Shown here: positions 1 to 5,922 of the stretch, piece by piece
Layout of the letters: the number at the start of each line of letters is the position of its first letter
How positions within the stretch are numbered: the first letter of the stretch is position 1
Origin: DATKZB01 sp035528235
GTDB taxonomy: Bacteria; Planctomycetota; Phycisphaerae; FEN-1346
Direction: 5' to 3'
Length of the DNA: 6,594 nucleotides
Assembly (NCBI GenBank): GCA_035528235.1
Contig: DATKZB010000089.1
Coordinates: 1 to 6,594 of the forward strand
Notes under the pieces: model-generated
The model's database searches: none
Told to the model about the DNA's origin: nothing
What the model saw: only the letters and a program-made list of their open reading frames with translations
Position numbers and translations under genes: made by a program

Positions 1-706
1 CCACCAGGCTGCACCGCACGTCGTGCTGTACCCGTGCGATCGCTCGCACGAGGTCCAGCGACCCCTTGGCCGGGGCCTGCCAGGCGACGTGCAGCAGGCG
101 GATGGGCCCCGCGCCCTCGGCAGGCCGGATCTCTTTCTCCACCTGGCCGGCGAGCACGTCGTCGTCGATCATGTTGGGGACGTAGATAACCCGGTCCGGG
201 CCGAAAATCTCGCGGGCGGCCCGTTCGACCTCGCGGGTAATGACCAGGATGGCACGGCAGGTGCGAAGTCCGCCCCGCGCCATCAGCCGCCGCAGGACGT
301 TCCCGCCGAAGAACCCCCGGATGTCGCCGCCGCGCAGATGCGCGACCGTCGGGACGCCCAGCGCCTTCAGGACAACGAGGTACGGCACGTCGCGGGCCAC
401 CAGCCCGATGCTCGGGGCGCAGGTGAAGTAGACCAGGTGCGGTCGGAAACGCCGGACCGCCCGCATCAGGACCCGGAACCGCTTCACGGCGTCCCAGAGA
501 CCCAGCACGACGCCGCGCAGCCCCAGCCGCGGCGCCCCCAGCGCCACGTATAGCCGCGATGTGTCGATAACATGAAACGCGACCCGGTCCGGATCGTTGT
601 GCTTCAGCAGGAACCGCGTCCAGGTGGTGATGCCGCCGACCACGACCGTCGGGGCCAGCAGGACCACCCGCAGCGGCGAGGCGGCGTCGTGGGGCGTCTC
701 AGGCAT
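1..706 (-). CDS. GT4-type glycosyltransferase, N-terminal part (cut by window edge)
   Basis: Translating the minus strand from the ATG at 706 gives 235 open codons that leave the window without a stop, so the C-terminal half is missing. The fold reads as a GT-B retaining glycosyltransferase. A hydrophobic first strand (LRVVLLAPTVVVGG, residues 12-25) leads into a glycine loop with GGITTW. HLRGGD at residues 123-128 and the interdomain segment YVPNMIDDD (175-183) follow. The second domain opens with LLHVAWQAPAKGSLDLVRAI (204-223), equivalent to the usual 'vGRlspeKGvdlLieA' start. The EX7E region lies outside the window. The ATG is 8 bases inside the end of fcl, and a G-run sits 5-9 bases upstream as a plausible ribosome site, so it is probably translationally coupled to fcl. 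A cytoplasmic, membrane-associated sugar transferase is inferred. Being next to the GDP-fucose genes makes a fucosyltransferase possible, but donor and acceptor cannot be read from sequence. Confidence 0.88.
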   Translation of the reverse strand, partial: MPETPHDAASPLRVVLLAPTVVVGGITTWTRFLLKHNDPDRVAFHVIDTSRLYVALGAPRLGLRGVVLGLWDAVKRFRVLMRAVRRFRPHLVYFTCAPSIGLVARDVPYLVVLKALGVPTVAHLRGGDIRGFFGGNVLRRLMARGGLRTCRAILVITREVERAAREIFGPDRVIYVPNMIDDDVLAGQVEKEIRPAEGAGPIRLLHVAWQAPAKGSLDLVRAIARVQHDVRCSLV

Positions 707-1670
707 CGCCGGCCCCCGGACGCGCCGGCCCGCGGCGGTGTTCGCGGTACCACCGGATGGTCCGCCGCAGACCCTCGTCGAAAGGCGTCTCGGCCCGGAA
801 CCCGAAGGCCTCGGCCGCGCGGCTGGTGTCGAGCGACCGGCGGGGCTGGCCGTCGGGCTGGGTGGTGTCCCACACGAGGTCGCCGCGGAAGCCGACCATC
901 TCGCGGATCTTCCCGGCCAGGTCGCGGATGGTGATCTCCATGCCCGCCCCCAGGTTCACGGGCTCGGGCGCGTCGTACCGCTCGGCCGCCAGCACCAGCC
1001 CGCGGGCGCAGTCCTCGACGTAGAGGAACTCACGGCTGGCGTTGCCGGTGCCCCAGACGACAACCTGGCGGTCGCCGCGCTCCTGGGCCTCGATGAACTT
1101 GCGGATGAGGGCCGGAATGACGTGGCTGGAGGCCGGGTCGAAGTTGTCGCCCGGCCCGTACAGGTTCACGGGCAGCAGGTAGATGCCGCTGAGGCCGTAC
1201 TGCTGCCGGTAGGCCTGGAGCATGACCAGCAGGGCCTTCTTGGCGATGCCGTACGGGGCGTTGGTCTCCTCGGGGTACCCGTTCCACAGGTCCTCTTCGC
1301 GGAACGGGACGGGCGTGAACTTCGGATAGGCACAGATGGTGCCCACCTGGACGAACTTCCGCAGGCCCGCCCGCCGGGCGTGCTCGATGAGGTGCAGACC
1401 CATCGTCATATTGGAATAGAAGAACCGCCCGGGGTTCTCGCGGTTGGCACCGATGCCGCCCACCTGGGCCGCCAGGTGGATGACCACCGTCGGACGCATC
1501 GTCGCGTAGAGGCGCGAGACGGCCTCTTCGCGCGTCAGGTCGTACTCGGCCTCCAGGGGCACGAGCAGACGAGCCTCGCTCACGCCCCGGGCGTGCAACT
1601 GGGCCACAACGTGCCGGCCCAGAAAGCCGGCGCCGCCCGTCACCACGATCCGCTCCTGGGCCAGGTTCAT
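699..1670 (-). CDS. fcl: GDP-L-fucose synthase (GDP-4-keto-6-deoxymannose 3,5-epimerase/4-reductase)
   Basis: This 323-residue short-chain dehydrogenase/reductase has the usual length for Fcl/WcaG. It converts GDP-4-keto-6-deoxymannose, the Gmd product, to GDP-L-fucose with NADPH in the cytoplasm. Visible features are the Rossmann loop TGGAGFLG (11-18), HLAAQVGGIGAN (65-76), the VGTICAYPK block (109-117), the YxxxK pair at Tyr140/Lys144 in PYGIAKK, NLYGPGDNF (169-177), SSHVIPAL (181-188), VVVWGTG and REFLYVEDCARG. Cys113 and His183 align with the catalytic Cys109 and His179 of the E. coli enzyme. Thr111 takes the place of Ser107, a conservative change. The Rossmann loop is GGAGFLG rather than the HRGMVG type of E. 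coli, as in many non-enteric homologues. The start ATG shares ATGA with the gmd stop, and GAGGG lies just upstream inside gmd, so coupling is very likely. It overlaps the next glycosyltransferase by 8 bases. Confidence 0.96.
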   Translation of the reverse strand: MNLAQERIVVTGGAGFLGRHVVAQLHARGVSEARLLVPLEAEYDLTREEAVSRLYATMRPTVVIHLAAQVGGIGANRENPGRFFYSNMTMGLHLIEHARRAGLRKFVQVGTICAYPKFTPVPFREEDLWNGYPEETNAPYGIAKKALLVMLQAYRQQYGLSGIYLLPVNLYGPGDNFDPASSHVIPALIRKFIEAQERGDRQVVVWGTGNASREFLYVEDCARGLVLAAERYDAPEPVNLGAGMEITIRDLAGKIREMVGFRGDLVWDTTQPDGQPRRSLDTSRAAEAFGFRAETPFDEGLRRTIRWYREHRRGPARPGAGDA

Positions 1671-2698
1671 TCGACCCTCGTCCCGTTCTTGGCGCGGTGG
1701 TCGGCCAGGATGCGCTCTTCCTTGGCCATTTCCCGGTCGTGCTCAATCATCATGCGGACGAGTTGCTTGAAGGCGACCTGCGGCCGCCAGCCGATCTGCT
1801 CGCGGGCCTTGGTGGCGTCGCCCAGCAGCAACTCTACCTCGGCCGGGCGGAAGTACCGCGGGTCGATCTCGACGTACTGGCTGTAATCGAGGTCCAGCGC
1901 CCCGAACGCCTCCTCGCAGAACTCGCGGACGCTGTGCGTCTCGCCCGTGGCCACCACGTAATCGTCGGCCGTGTCCTGCTGGAGCATCCGCCACATGGCC
2001 TCGACGTAATCGCCCGCGTAGCCCCAGTCGCGCTGGGCGTCCAGGTTCCCCAGGAACAGTTTCTCCTGGAGGCCCTCCTTGATGCGGGCGGCCGCCCGGG
2101 TGATCTTGCGCGTGACGAACGTCTCGCCGCGCCGCGGGCTCTCGTGGTTGAACAGGATGCCGTTGCACCCGAACAGGCCGTACGCCTCGCGGTAGTTGAC
2201 GGTCTGCCAGTACCCGAAGACCTTGGCGCAGCCGTACGGGCTGCGGGGGTGAAACGGCGTCCGCTCGGTCTGCGGCGTCTCGGCCACCTGGCCGAACATC
2301 TCGCTGCTGGACGCCTGGTAGAACCGCGTCGGCAAGCCCGTGTCGCGGATGGCCTCGAGCAGGCGCAGCGTGCCGATGGCGTCGACCTCGGCCGTGTAGA
2401 CCGGCTGGTCGAAACTGACGCGGACGTGCGACTGGGCCCCCAGGTTATACACTTCCGCCGGCTGGCACTTCGTCAGCACCTGCCGCAGGCCCGACCCGTC
2501 GGTCAGGTCGCCGTAGTGCAGAAAGAGCCGGGCCCGCGCCTCGTGCGGGTCCTGGTAGATATGGTCTATCCGCGATGTATTGAACGTGCTCGACCGCCGG
2601 ATGAGGCCGTGGACCTCGTATCCCTTGGCGAGCAGCAACTCGGCCAGGTAACTGCCGTCCTGCCCGGTAATGCCCGTTACGAGCGCGCGCTTGGCCAT
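1667..2698 (-). CDS. gmd: GDP-mannose 4,6-dehydratase
   Basis: This 343-residue enzyme catalyses the first committed step from GDP-mannose to GDP-4-keto-6-deoxymannose, the precursor of GDP-L-fucose and related deoxysugars. The N-terminus is canonical: ALVTGITGQDGSYLAELL with the GxxGxxG of an SDR (Gly9, Gly12, Gly15). RRSSTFNTSRIDHIY (34-48), HYGDLTDG, YNLGAQSHVRVSF (84-96), the ASSSEMFG block (129-136) with Glu133, Tyr155/Lys159 of YxxxK in SPYGCAKV, LFNHESPRRGETFVTRKI (182-199), and GNLDAQRDWGYAGDYVEAMW (217-236) are all near-invariant Gmd blocks. Ser131 replaces the Thr132 seen in E. coli. I chose the ATG at 2698 because a strong GGAAGGGGG lies 8 bases upstream; a GTG at 2707 is open in frame, but the same G-run lies too close to it. 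The stop overlaps the fcl start by 4 bases. Upstream is a 162-base spacer with two hairpins, so this may head a gmd-fcl-glycosyltransferase sub-operon. Confidence 0.97.
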   Translation of the reverse strand: MAKRALVTGITGQDGSYLAELLLAKGYEVHGLIRRSSTFNTSRIDHIYQDPHEARARLFLHYGDLTDGSGLRQVLTKCQPAEVYNLGAQSHVRVSFDQPVYTAEVDAIGTLRLLEAIRDTGLPTRFYQASSSEMFGQVAETPQTERTPFHPRSPYGCAKVFGYWQTVNYREAYGLFGCNGILFNHESPRRGETFVTRKITRAAARIKEGLQEKLFLGNLDAQRDWGYAGDYVEAMWRMLQQDTADDYVVATGETHSVREFCEEAFGALDLDYSQYVEIDPRYFRPAEVELLLGDATKAREQIGWRPQVAFKQLVRMMIEHDREMAKEERILADHRAKNGTRVE

Positions 2699-2706
2699 GC
2701 GAGGCA

Positions 2707-2715
2707 CCCCCTTCC
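2707..2715 (-). promoter_or_regulatory. Ribosome binding site of gmd
   Basis: On the minus strand GGAAGGGGG ends 8 bases before the ATG at 2698. It is the clearest Shine-Dalgarno-like run in the window. It decides for ATG 2698 over the in-frame GTG at 2707, whose first base it overlaps. Confidence 0.6.
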
Positions 2716-2753
2716 GCCAACTCTCAAGGCAGTTTCACATCACTTCAGTGCCG

Positions 2754-2779
2754 CGCGGCGGCCGTCCCAGGCCGCCGCG
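2754..2779. repeat. Hairpin B: perfect 10-bp stem, 6-base loop (pair with 2800-2825)
   Basis: Arms CGCGGCGGCC (2754-2763) and GGCCGCCGCG (2770-2779) are exact reverse complements around the plus-strand loop GTCCCA. The hairpin lies 55 bases upstream of the gmd start in a gene-free spacer. It has no U-tract on the minus strand, so it is not a textbook intrinsic terminator. Its stem and loop match the neighbouring hairpin in inverted orientation, which suggests a REP-like palindromic unit or a paired RNA structure in the gmd leader. Confidence 0.75.
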
Positions 2780-2799
2780 AAACCGGCCAGGGGTCACGT

Positions 2800-2825
2800 C
2801 GTGGTGGCCTGGGAAGGCCACCACG
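2800..2825. repeat. Hairpin A: perfect 10-bp stem, 6-base loop (pair with 2754-2779)
   Basis: Arms CGTGGTGGCC (2800-2809) and GGCCACCACG (2816-2825) are exact reverse complements around the plus-strand loop TGGGAA. It sits 35 bases beyond the stop of the glycosyltransferase at 2861 and could act as a 3' end stabiliser or a factor-dependent terminator; there is no T-run on the minus strand. Compared with hairpin B in inverted orientation, two stem base pairs differ, and both changes are compensated on the other arm. Confidence 0.75.
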
Positions 2826-2860
2826 CGGCATTTCTGGGATCCGCTCCCCTGTCCGTCTAC

Positions 2861-4090
2861 TTATCGGCCATCGGCGGGGCCTGCTGAAGGCGTTTCAGCC
2901 GCCCCGAAACACGCCGCCAGGTACGCGATGGTCCGCGCCGTACCGACCGGCCGCGAGAATTCCTCGACGGCCGCGCGGCGTGCGGCCTCGCGGCAGCGGG
3001 CCAGCAGGTCGCGGTCGGCGTGGAGGCGCCGGATGGCCGCCTCCATGGCGTCGGGGCTGCGCGGCGGGATGGCGATACCGCAACCCCGCTCGGCCACCAG
3101 GTCCGTCAGTTCCGTGTCAGGCCCGCTGACGGCCAGCAGGGCCGCACCCGCCGCCAGGGCGCTGTACGTCTTCGACGGCACCGACACGCCCTCGTATCCC
3201 TCGTCCAGGCACACGATGGCGCAGTCCGACGCCGCCAGCGAATACGGCAGCACGTCGGCCGGCTGGAACGGCAGAAGCGTCAGGTTCGCCACGTTCCGGT
3301 CGGCCACCAGTTGGGCAACCTCGCGCTCGCGGGTCCCGCCGCCGATGAGCATCACGTGGACGTCCGGCAGGTCGCCGAGGCGCGAGGCCACCTCGACGAT
3401 GGACTCGGTGTCGTGCGTCGCGCCGAACGACCCGCTGTACGTCACCACGAGTTTGCCCACCAGGCCGTGCTCGCGGGCAAAGGGGTTGTCGGCCTTGTCC
3501 AGTGGGCGGATGGCGTCGGTGTCGGCCCAGTTCGGGATGACCTCGATGGGGCAAACGTCGCCCTGGTGCAGGTGACCGCGCAGCGTGTCAGCCATGTGCG
3601 AGCCCAACGTGATGACGCCCTCGGCCCGGCACATGGCGCGGCGGCTGAGGGCCCGCCAGATGCGCCCGACCAGGCCGCCGGGCTTCGCGTGGCCCATGCG
3701 TTCCGCCACGTCGGGGTAGATGTCGTACATCAGCAGCACGTAACGCACGCCCAGCAGCCACCGCAGGCACGGCAGGCCCAGCATGACCCACGGCGGGTTC
3801 GTTGTAACGAAGACCGGCTCGCGCCGGTGCTTCACGAGATGCCGGAACGCCTGGAGGGTAAACACCCCCCACGTCCAGAGGCGCCGCCAGACCGGGGCCT
3901 TCACCAGGGGTTTGCCGTAGATAATCTCGAAGGGCGGCGCCACGCCGGGTCGAACGTCGACCCACCCGGCCAGGACCGTCGCGCGAACGCCCCGCGCCGC
4001 CAGGTCCTCCAGCAACTCGCGGTTGAGCGGGCCGGCGGCCTGGTTCACCATGAACAACGTCTTGAAGCCTACCGGTGTGGCATCGCCCAC
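2861..4090 (-). CDS. GT4-type glycosyltransferase, WbuB-like
   Basis: This is a 409-residue GT-B fold glycosyltransferase (family GT4 by look), with the length and motifs of the WbuB-like subfamily found in O-antigen and capsule clusters. The first strand KTLFMVNQAAGP (10-21) gives the N-terminal glycine region. VTTNPPWVMLG (95-105) and YVLLMYDIYPDVAERMG (117-133) resemble the 'D-(I/L)-(Y/W)-P-(D/E)' block of WbuB relatives. EVIPNWAD (183-190) is the interdomain linker, and VVTYSGSFGATHD (215-227) opens the donor-binding domain. EGYEGVSVPSKTYSALAAG (297-315) is the nucleotide-sugar region. There Glu300 is present, but Thr/Tyr/Ser follow where the second Glu of the EX7E motif would be expected. 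The start is a GTG at 4090 with a weak G-run upstream; an ATG at 4051 (residue 14) would cut into the first strand. Sugar specificity is unknown. WbuB itself moves N-acetyl-L-fucosamine, which does not prove the same donor here. Confidence 0.9.
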   Translation of the reverse strand: MGDATPVGFKTLFMVNQAAGPLNRELLEDLAARGVRATVLAGWVDVRPGVAPPFEIIYGKPLVKAPVWRRLWTWGVFTLQAFRHLVKHRREPVFVTTNPPWVMLGLPCLRWLLGVRYVLLMYDIYPDVAERMGHAKPGGLVGRIWRALSRRAMCRAEGVITLGSHMADTLRGHLHQGDVCPIEVIPNWADTDAIRPLDKADNPFAREHGLVGKLVVTYSGSFGATHDTESIVEVASRLGDLPDVHVMLIGGGTREREVAQLVADRNVANLTLLPFQPADVLPYSLAASDCAIVCLDEGYEGVSVPSKTYSALAAGAALLAVSGPDTELTDLVAERGCGIAIPPRSPDAMEAAIRRLHADRDLLARCREAARRAAVEEFSRPVGTARTIAYLAACFGAAETPSAGPADGR

Positions 4091-4295
4091 GGCATGGACC
4101 CCACTGCTGGGGCGGCGCTCGGGCCGAAAACCATCGCCCCGCGTCCCCGCCGCCTCGCTATAATCTAGGCACGCACGCCCTTCGGTGCTAGCAGAATCGG
4201 CACGAGACCGGCCGTGCCTTCATCCCAATGGACAGGGGACGTGGTTTCATGACCGGCCGCCGCGCGACAGGTAGCGTTGTAGGATCAACTAGCTC
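4091..4295. other. Gene-free spacer of about 205 bases
   Basis: No convincing ORF on either strand. It holds the small hairpin at 4099-4112, a 6-bp inverted repeat GGCACG/CGTGCC (4199-4204 and 4213-4218), two copies of GACCGGCCG 45 bases apart (4206 and 4251), and an AT-rich island with plus-strand TATAAT at 4159-4164. Some promoter for the downstream minus-strand glycosyltransferase could lie here, but I see no paired -35/-10 boxes. Confidence 0.4.
4099..4112. other. Small hairpin at the 2861-4090 gene's ribosome site
   Basis: CCCCA (4099-4103) and TGGGG (4108-4112) form a 5-bp stem with a CTGC loop. On the minus strand the G-run that could serve as ribosome site for the GTG at 4090 lies inside this stem, 8 bases before the start codon, so the structure could damp initiation. 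It is short and may be chance in GC-rich DNA. Confidence 0.3.
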
Positions 4296-4481
4296 TCACC
4301 CGCCGGCGTGCTCGCGCGCGATGCGCTCGTAGACGGCCAGCGTCTGCCCGGCCACCCGCTCGGGCCGGTGGACCTGTGCCCGGTTCTTCGACTTCGCCGT
4401 CAGCCGCGAGGGCCTGGTCGTCACCGTCTGCTGAAGCGATGGCCATTGCCCGTGACGGGTGTGGGCCACCGGCCGGGCGGC
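4296..4481 (-). pseudogene. Remnant of a glycosyltransferase C-terminus
   Basis: The minus-strand frame ending in TGA at 4298-4296 is open for only 61 codons back to an in-frame TGA at 4484-4482. It has no ATG and no ribosome site. Its last stretch, RPERVAGQTLAVYERIAREH, followed by AGG and the stop, has the typical look of the final helix of GT4 glycosyltransferases ('...ERvaeqtlavYerl'). The residues before about QVHRPERV are not recognisable. This is most simply the surviving 3' end of a third glycosyltransferase gene deleted between the neighbours; a sequence or assembly error removing the middle is the alternative. The glycosyltransferase upstream has its own complete C-terminal helix (LLAVYRDAAG), so this is not a displaced end of that gene. 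Confidence 0.6.
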
Positions 4482-4495
4482 TCAGGACTAGTTTG

Positions 4496-5695
4496 TCAAC
4501 TCCGCGTGGGCCCCTTGGGGCCCGCGCCTGGGCGCATGGCAGTCCCACGATCTGCCGCCGCCCCGTTTCGGTCGCCGGTCGCCGGGCCGTCGGGCGGGGT
4601 CCCGGCGGCGTCCCGGTACACGGCCAGGAGCCTGTCGCCGAGGGCCTCCATTGAGAACCGCCTGGCGACGTGCTCCCTAGTCGCCCTTCCCATCTTTTCG
4701 CACAGCGACGGGTCGGCGAGCATCGCGGCGATGCGTGCGGCCATGGCCTCGTCGTCATCCACCTTGACGAGGTAGCCCGTCTCGCCGTCCACCACCACGT
4801 CGGCGGCGCCGCCGTTGTCGGTCGAGACGCACGGCACGCCAGCCGACGCCGCCTCGATGAGCACGTTGGGCAGCCCCTCCGATACGCTCGTGAGGACGCA
4901 CATGTCGGTGGCGCGGAAGAGGTCGGGCACCTGCTGGCACTTGCCGAGGAAGCGGACGTAGCCCGTCACGCCCAGGTCGGCGGCGGCACGATGGAGGGCG
5001 TCCTTCTCGGGCCCGTCGCCGGCGACGAGGAACCGCGCGGCCGCGCCGCCCTCGACCAGCCGCTTCGCCACCCGCAGGAACATGGCGTGGTTCTTCACGC
5101 GGCGGAGGTTGGCCAGGATGGTGACCACCGCCCCGTCATCCGGGCCGATGCCGAACCGGGCCCGCGCCTCCTCGCGCGTCAGGCGGGTCTCGAAGCGGCT
5201 CGCGATGACCGCGTTCGGGACGACATGGACCTTCTCGGCCAGGATGCCGCACCGCTCCACCAGGACGCGCCGGACGGCCCCCGAGTTCACGATCCAGCCG
5301 GCGGTCCCCCGGGCCATCGCCCAGTTGAACCATCGGCTTGGAAGGCCCATCGGGGTAAGCCCGCGGTATCCGGCGAAGACCCGCGGCACGCCGGCCAGGT
5401 GCGCGGCCAGTCTGGCCGAGAAACCCGGTCCCTTGAACACGTGGGCCACGTCGAAGGCCCCTCGCCTGAGGTGCCGCGCCAAGGCACGGATTTTGCTCAG
5501 CCTGCCCCCGCCGGGCTTTGCGACCTGAACCAAGCGAACCCCGCGGTCGCGGATGAACTCAGCGTAGTCGTTGCCGGGGTAGGAGCTGACGAGGACGACG
5601 TGTTCGCCGCGGCGGGTGAGTTCGGCGGCACTCAGGACAGATTGCCACTCGGCCCCGCCGATGACGACCGCATCGATGATAATCGCAATTCTCAT
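4496..5695 (-). CDS. GT4-type glycosyltransferase
   Basis: This 399-residue retaining GT-B enzyme carries all expected GT4 landmarks. MRIAIIIDAVVIGGAEWQ (1-18) holds the glycine-rich N-terminal loop. DVAHVFKGPG (82-91) and WIVNSGAVRR (134-143) follow. VHVVPNAVIASRF (156-168) is the linker. ILANLRRVKNH (193-203) has the Arg/Lys phosphate-binding pair. FLVAGDGPEKDAL (222-234), VRFLGKCQQVPDLF (247-260) and an intact EX7E motif, Glu273 to Glu281 in SEGLPNVLIEA, complete it. The GT domain ends near residue 364 with RLLAVYRDAAG. About 35 further residues, rich in Pro, Gly, Ala and Arg, look non-conserved. I start at ATG 5695 because the first strand begins there; an in-frame GTG at 5716 would add 7 residues, and neither has a clear ribosome site. 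It would act at the cytoplasmic face of the membrane on a lipid-linked glycan; donor unknown. Structured spacers flank it on both sides. Confidence 0.93.
   Translation of the reverse strand: MRIAIIIDAVVIGGAEWQSVLSAAELTRRGEHVVLVSSYPGNDYAEFIRDRGVRLVQVAKPGGGRLSKIRALARHLRRGAFDVAHVFKGPGFSARLAAHLAGVPRVFAGYRGLTPMGLPSRWFNWAMARGTAGWIVNSGAVRRVLVERCGILAEKVHVVPNAVIASRFETRLTREEARARFGIGPDDGAVVTILANLRRVKNHAMFLRVAKRLVEGGAAARFLVAGDGPEKDALHRAAADLGVTGYVRFLGKCQQVPDLFRATDMCVLTSVSEGLPNVLIEAASAGVPCVSTDNGGAADVVVDGETGYLVKVDDDEAMAARIAAMLADPSLCEKMGRATREHVARRFSMEALGDRLLAVYRDAAGTPPDGPATGDRNGAAADRGTAMRPGAGPKGPTRS
4504..4527 (-). terminator. Possible terminator-like hairpin at the 3' end of the 4496-5695 gene
   Basis: GGGCCCC (4508-4514) and GGGGCCC (4517-4523) pair perfectly around a 2-base loop, and GCG/CGC (4504-4506, 4525-4527) extend the stem after one mismatch. 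It lies inside the last codons of the gene, a few bases before its TGA, and lacks a U-tract on the minus strand. Rho-independent termination is therefore doubtful; transcript-end protection or chance in GC-rich DNA are alternatives. Confidence 0.3.
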
Positions 5696-5716
5696 ACCGA
5701 CCGCCGCTGCCCCCAC

Positions 5717-5922
5717 CGCTCACATGAGCCTTAAGCGAGGTGGGGCTCGCCGTGCGACCCGTTGCGGGTTGTCGGGCCAGCGGCCTCCGGCAGGCCAAGG
5801 TCGCCGCCGCCGTGGGCGAGCCGCCACTCTCGCCAGAACACTGGCGGACAAGCCGCCAGTGGCACCCGGCTGAAAGGGATACGACCTTTCTGGAAGCGGC
5901 AGTAGCGGCCCCGGACCGGGAC
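5717..5922. other. Gene-free spacer between ligase-like gene and glycosyltransferase
   Basis: About 206 bases with no supportable ORF but dense in short inverted repeats: GCGAG/CTCGC (5735-5739, 5746-5750), ACCCG/CGGGT (5757-5761, 5765-5769), GGCCT/AGGCC (5782-5786, 5792-5796), the 9-bp stem at 5839-5861, and GAAAGG/CCTTTC (5872-5877, 5885-5890). No clear promoter is visible for the minus-strand glycosyltransferase downstream. Confidence 0.5.
5823..5863. repeat. Nested alternative inverted repeats
   Basis: CACTGGCGG (5839-5847) pairs perfectly with CCGCCAGTG (5853-5861) around ACAAG. The same CTGGCG (5841-5846) can instead pair with CGCCAG (5831-5836) around AACA. An outer GCCACT (5823-5828) can pair with AGTGGC (5858-5863). 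The set lies about 60 bases past the stop of the ligase-like gene. It could be a dispersed palindromic repeat, a terminator without a long U-tract (two T's follow the main stem on the minus strand), or an attenuator. Confidence 0.6.

Noticed and set aside
23..553. 176-codon plus-strand open frame
   Set aside because: Antisense to the edge-truncated glycosyltransferase, whose minus-strand translation has clear GT4 features.
597..1886. 429-codon plus-strand open frame
   Set aside because: It lies antisense to fcl and the end of gmd, both with strong family motifs. Its translation is a low-complexity mix with no recognisable domain, as expected from GC-rich third positions.
1697..2887. 396-codon plus-strand open frame
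   Set aside because: Antisense shadow of gmd; no motifs.
4159..4164. Perfect plus-strand TATAAT
   Set aside because: There is no -35 match at the right distance and no plus-strand gene downstream. It may be chance in a short AT-rich island.
3020..4168. 382-codon plus-strand open frame
   Set aside because: Antisense to the WbuB-like glycosyltransferase; translation rich in His/Arg/Gln/Ala with no domain.
4494..4499. Minus-strand TTGACA
   Set aside because: Only GC-rich sequence lies at -10 distance, and the hexamer overlaps the stop codon of the GT4 gene.
4569..4582. Tandem duplication of the 7-mer CGGTCGC in the GT4 tail
   Set aside because: A 7-base duplication could have shifted the frame, but removing one copy leads to another low-complexity frame and not to a conserved glycosyltransferase end.
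4285..4758. 157-codon minus-strand frame over the remnant region
   Set aside because: It overlaps the GT4 gene out of frame. Only the other frame, ending at 4296, gives the glycosyltransferase-like helix.
4670..5734. 354-codon plus-strand open frame
   Set aside because: Antisense shadow of the GT4 gene at 4496-5695.
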